Position numbers and translations under genes: made by a program. From an uncultured Oscillibacter sp. (GTDB taxonomy: Bacteria; Bacillota; Clostridia; Oscillospirales; Oscillospiraceae), in the NCBI GenBank assembly GCA_905233795.1, contig CAJOFP010000121.1, positions 1-8,403 of the forward strand: 8,403 bases of DNA. Direction: 5' to 3'. Positions within the stretch are counted from its first letter, which is position 1. Every line of letters starts with the position of its first letter. The notes beneath the pieces were generated by a model. That model had not been told where the DNA came from and ran no database searches. It saw nothing but the letters and a program-made list of their open reading frames with translations. Positions 5,960-8,403 of the stretch are shown one piece after another.

Positions 5960-5988
5960 AAAATAGCATGAAAAACAAATTCTGTCAA
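5960..5988 (-). promoter_or_regulatory. znuCB promoter overlapping the SulP stop codon
   Basis: On the minus strand TTGACA (5988-5983) overlaps the SulP stop codon TGA. It is followed by a 17-base spacer and TATTTT (5965-5960), with TGC before it as an extended -10. The start is predicted near 5953, about 96 bases before the znuC ATG. The layout matches that of the metY promoter. Confidence 0.72.
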
Positions 5989-8231
5989 GCGCGTTTTTTA
6001 ATATTTATAAAAAAATCCCGTCGTATTTTATATATACGGCGGGAGTCTTTCGTCATATTTTGAATCAATCCGGCAAGTTCCGCGTCTTCTTTATATAACG
6101 CGTCCATGTACCATTGTTGCTGACGGCGTAAAATCCCGGCGGCGTCGGGATAGCGGTTTAATAATTCCGCGTCGCGTTTCATGCGAAATCGCTCAAAATC
6201 CTGTAACGCGCCCATGTCCCCGATTTTCATTAATTGCCGCTCTAATTGTATCCTGTGTTCTAACAATTCCCGCGTCATCGCGCGGAGTGATTTTTCATGT
6301 TTTTTCCGTTCGTCCGGGTCTGAGATTGCGACTGTCATTTCAAGCAAGCTGAAAAATTCTTTCTCATCCTCGTGATTCCAGAACTCCCCCGCGACTTCCA
6401 TTTCAGAAAGATTTAAATCGTTCCAATCCATATCGCCGCCGCTTAGAATATCATTTACAAGACGCCGTGACAAATCGCCCAGTCTTGCTTCAGCCTCTTC
6501 ACCGTATGCCCAATAAAAAGACTCAATCGCCGCGTTGCCGCGCACACCCCATTCCGATTCATCCGGCTCCAACGGATACGGCGGGGTTAAGCCCCCGGCA
6601 ATTAACGCCTGTGTCAGTCTCTGCCGAACCGCGCCGTTATAAATCAACTCCGCCGCGCCGTATGCCATTAAATGCTGATTGACCGCCGCCGCGTGTCCGG
6701 CCATAAAGAATAATATATCGCGCTTTCGCAGTTTTTTATATAAATCTCTCAATCTTTCCGCCGCGAATAAATCCACGGACGCCACGCCCGTGACAATAAT
6801 TAAATTCGTGTCGGGCTTGATTACATGAAATATATCACGCTCAAAGTCTCCGACAGTAGCGAAAAACAACGGGCCATTAAATTGATATAAAATCGTCTGT
6901 TCGATGGGACGGGCGTGAGGCGTTTGAGATAAATCAAAAAATCCGTCGTGACCCTCCATACAGCCCAGAAAATATCCCGGCTGTGACGACGCCCGCATGG
7001 TAAACGCCGCGAATGATAAAACCACGCCGACCAGTACGCCTTCGGCCAATCCCAGCATTTCCGCCAGAAACGCCGCGATAAATATAAAAAAACTCGGTCT
7101 GTCTATCTTCCATAAATGCGTTGCGACTGAAATTTCCAAAATCGTACTCAAAGACGCGATCACAATTCCGGTCAAGACCGGCACGGGGAAATAATTTAAC
7201 AGCGGCGACGCGAAAAATAAAAACAATCCCATTGTGACACACGCCGCGACGCTCATCCATTGACTGGTGACGCCCAGTTTATTCGCCCGATTTGTCCGGG
7301 ATAAACTTCCAATTACGGGACTGCTCCAGCACAACGCCGCCATAAAATTTCCCCCGGCATAGGCCAATAATTCCCGCTGATTATCAATTTCATCGCCGTA
7401 TTTACGCCCGATTTCATTTGTGGAAACAAGCGTCTCCGCCGCGATTACCAGCGCGACCGCGAGCGTGTCTATCAATAACGCTTCCATATGCGGCGCGATA
7501 TGCGAGAAATCCACATGATAAAAAGCTGTTATATTCGGCGTCCCCGGCGCAATCGCGCTGACCATTTCCACACCGTGACTTTTTAAATCAAATATCATCG
7601 AACCCGCAATCGCAAACGCCATGACGATAACAGACAGGCTCATTTTAAAATATTTCCGGCAGATTAAAATAAACGCGACTGTCGAGACGCCCAATACGCA
7701 AGACAATAAATTAAAATTCTTAAATTGCCCGATCAAATGCGCGATTAAAACCGGCGCCCGTCCGCTTGTCGATACGCCGCCGAATAATCTGGGAATCTGC
7801 GTCAAAATCACAATCGCGGCGATTCCCGTCACACAGCCGCCCAATACCGGTTCAGAAACGAATTTAGCGAATCTTCCGCCGCGAATTAAATAAAATATAA
7901 ACAGCCAGATCGCCACCAGAGCCGTAATAACAGACATCATGGAAACGGCGTCCGCGCTTCCGGGTTCTATTCCCAAATGCGGTAAAAGCGTTGAGACAAT
8001 CGCCGCCGGCGCCGCGTCCACGCCGAATACGAGACGCGGCGAACTGGTGAACAGGCTAAAAATCAAAATCGGCAGAAAAGACCCGTATAATCCATATTGC
8101 GGCGGCAGTCCGGCGACTTGCGCGTAACCCATCGACAACGGAATTGACAATAACGCGATAACAAAACCCGTCCACAAATCCCGGAGCAAGTCCCCCCGGC
8201 TTTTGACATGAAACTGTTTCATATTCATCAT
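5985..8231 (-). CDS. SulP family anion permease with STAS domain and long C-terminal extension
   Basis: A 748-residue membrane transporter of the SulP/SLC26 family, which carries sulfate, bicarbonate or other anions across the cytoplasmic membrane. Residues about 12-415 are the membrane domain with many hydrophobic segments, starting with the conserved entry GFVIALLSIPLSMGYAQVAGL and including the late-helix region ELLAYAGGNF...PVIGSLSRTNRAN (287-317). Residues 441-546 are a STAS domain (PIEQTILYQFNGPLFFATVGDF onward). Most bacterial SulP proteins end about there, at 550-600 residues. This one continues for about 190 residues (555-748), highly charged, with WGVRGNAAIESFYWAYG (561-577) and a likely helical or coiled-coil stretch near 640-690; I do not recognise this part. 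The ATG at 8231 has only a weak GAG upstream, and ATG at 8228 or 8222 are alternatives. Sulfate is a guess from the family; the nearby metY is on the other strand and not co-transcribed. Confidence 0.9.
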   Translation of the reverse strand: MMNMKQFHVKSRGDLLRDLWTGFVIALLSIPLSMGYAQVAGLPPQYGLYGSFLPILIFSLFTSSPRLVFGVDAAPAAIVSTLLPHLGIEPGSADAVSMMSVITALVAIWLFIFYLIRGGRFAKFVSEPVLGGCVTGIAAIVILTQIPRLFGGVSTSGRAPVLIAHLIGQFKNFNLLSCVLGVSTVAFILICRKYFKMSLSVIVMAFAIAGSMIFDLKSHGVEMVSAIAPGTPNITAFYHVDFSHIAPHMEALLIDTLAVALVIAAETLVSTNEIGRKYGDEIDNQRELLAYAGGNFMAALCWSSPVIGSLSRTNRANKLGVTSQWMSVAACVTMGLFLFFASPLLNYFPVPVLTGIVIASLSTILEISVATHLWKIDRPSFFIFIAAFLAEMLGLAEGVLVGVVLSFAAFTMRASSQPGYFLGCMEGHDGFFDLSQTPHARPIEQTILYQFNGPLFFATVGDFERDIFHVIKPDTNLIIVTGVASVDLFAAERLRDLYKKLRKRDILFFMAGHAAAVNQHLMAYGAAELIYNGAVRQRLTQALIAGGLTPPYPLEPDESEWGVRGNAAIESFYWAYGEEAEARLGDLSRRLVNDILSGGDMDWNDLNLSEMEVAGEFWNHEDEKEFFSLLEMTVAISDPDERKKHEKSLRAMTRELLEHRIQLERQLMKIGDMGALQDFERFRMKRDAELLNRYPDAAGILRRQQQWYMDALYKEDAELAGLIQNMTKDSRRIYKIRRDFFINIKKRA

Positions 8232-8301
8232 TTCATATCAACTCATTTTATATTTTATTATTATATTTATTATTTAATTTATAATAATATTTAAATAATA
8301 T

Positions 8302-8403
8302 TTAATTATCTAAATTTTTTCCGTTGGATTCAATCACTTTCTGATACCAATATGACGAGTCTTTCCGATAGCGTTTCAGGTCTTTCAAGTCAAATTCATC
8401 ACG
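8302..8403 (-). CDS. C-terminal end of an unrecognised protein (partial, enters from the right edge)
   Basis: The minus strand is open from the right edge to a TAA at 8304-8302 and gives 33 residues, beginning RDEFDLKDLKRYRK and ending VIESNGKNLDN. The segment is hydrophilic, with an aromatic patch (SYWYQK). Its base composition resembles the other genes and changes sharply to A/T-only sequence right after the stop, which supports a real gene end. I do not recognise the family. SulP starts 70 bases further on with no terminator hairpin between, so the two could be co-transcribed. Confidence 0.6.
   Translation of the reverse strand, partial: RDEFDLKDLKRYRKDSSYWYQKVIESNGKNLDN
8305..8333 (-). 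promoter_or_regulatory. Possible promoter for the SulP gene
   Basis: On the minus strand TTGAAT (8333-8328), a 17-base spacer and GATAAT (8310-8305) form a near-consensus SigA promoter at the very end of the upstream gene. The start would be near 8298, about 67 bases before the SulP ATG. The -35 matches only four of six positions, so this is tentative. Confidence 0.4.

Overview
The window looks like a chromosomal housekeeping segment of a low-GC Gram-positive bacterium, most likely an anaerobic gut-type member of the Clostridia. I infer this from the style of the proteins (a Sua5–CoaE fusion, an M18 aminopeptidase next to it, a Zur/Fur-type operator), from consensus SigA promoters and from classical GGAG-type ribosome binding sites. 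Genes are moderately GC-rich with many GCG/CGC/GGC codons, while the spaces between them are almost pure A/T. That contrast makes hairpin terminators and promoters easy to see. There is no RNA gene, CRISPR array, insertion sequence or phage gene, and no gene-free stretch longer than about 250 bases.

Left part, + strand (1-2752): the 3' part of a fused threonylcarbamoyl-AMP synthase (Sua5 C-terminal domain) / dephospho-CoA kinase, ending in tandem stops. Next comes a compact junction where an intrinsic terminator hairpin holds the -10 box of a perfect TTGACA-17-TATAAT promoter in its loop. This promoter drives a complete M18 aminopeptidase, which has its own terminator. Middle, + strand (2762-4184): a promoter with an extended -10, an A/T-rich leader, and an O-acetylhomoserine sulfhydrylase (metY) whose 3' end is damaged.

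Right part, - strand (8403-4309): the last 33 codons of an unrecognised gene, a SulP-family anion permease with a STAS domain and a roughly 190-residue uncharacterised C-terminal extension, then a zinc/manganese ABC transporter operon, znuC (ATPase) and znuB (permease). The znuCB promoter overlaps the SulP stop codon. It is followed at once by a perfect palindrome with the 7-1-7 geometry of Fur/Zur boxes, so zinc-responsive repression is likely. A long hairpin at 4231-4283 separates the convergent metY and znuB genes.

The most striking observation is that metY and znuB, convergent neighbours, are both interrupted in the same way. In each, roughly 45-60 bases of conserved coding sequence are missing, two bases are left at the joint, and the downstream sequence continues in another frame. 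metY loses the RLSVG-type segment with the substrate-carboxylate arginine; znuB loses a segment in the middle of the permease. This could be real gene decay or a local assembly error; the sequence alone cannot decide. I do not see a clearly new multi-gene system. The best leads are the paired micro-deletions, the Zur-like operator, the promoter inside a terminator loop, and the SulP extension.
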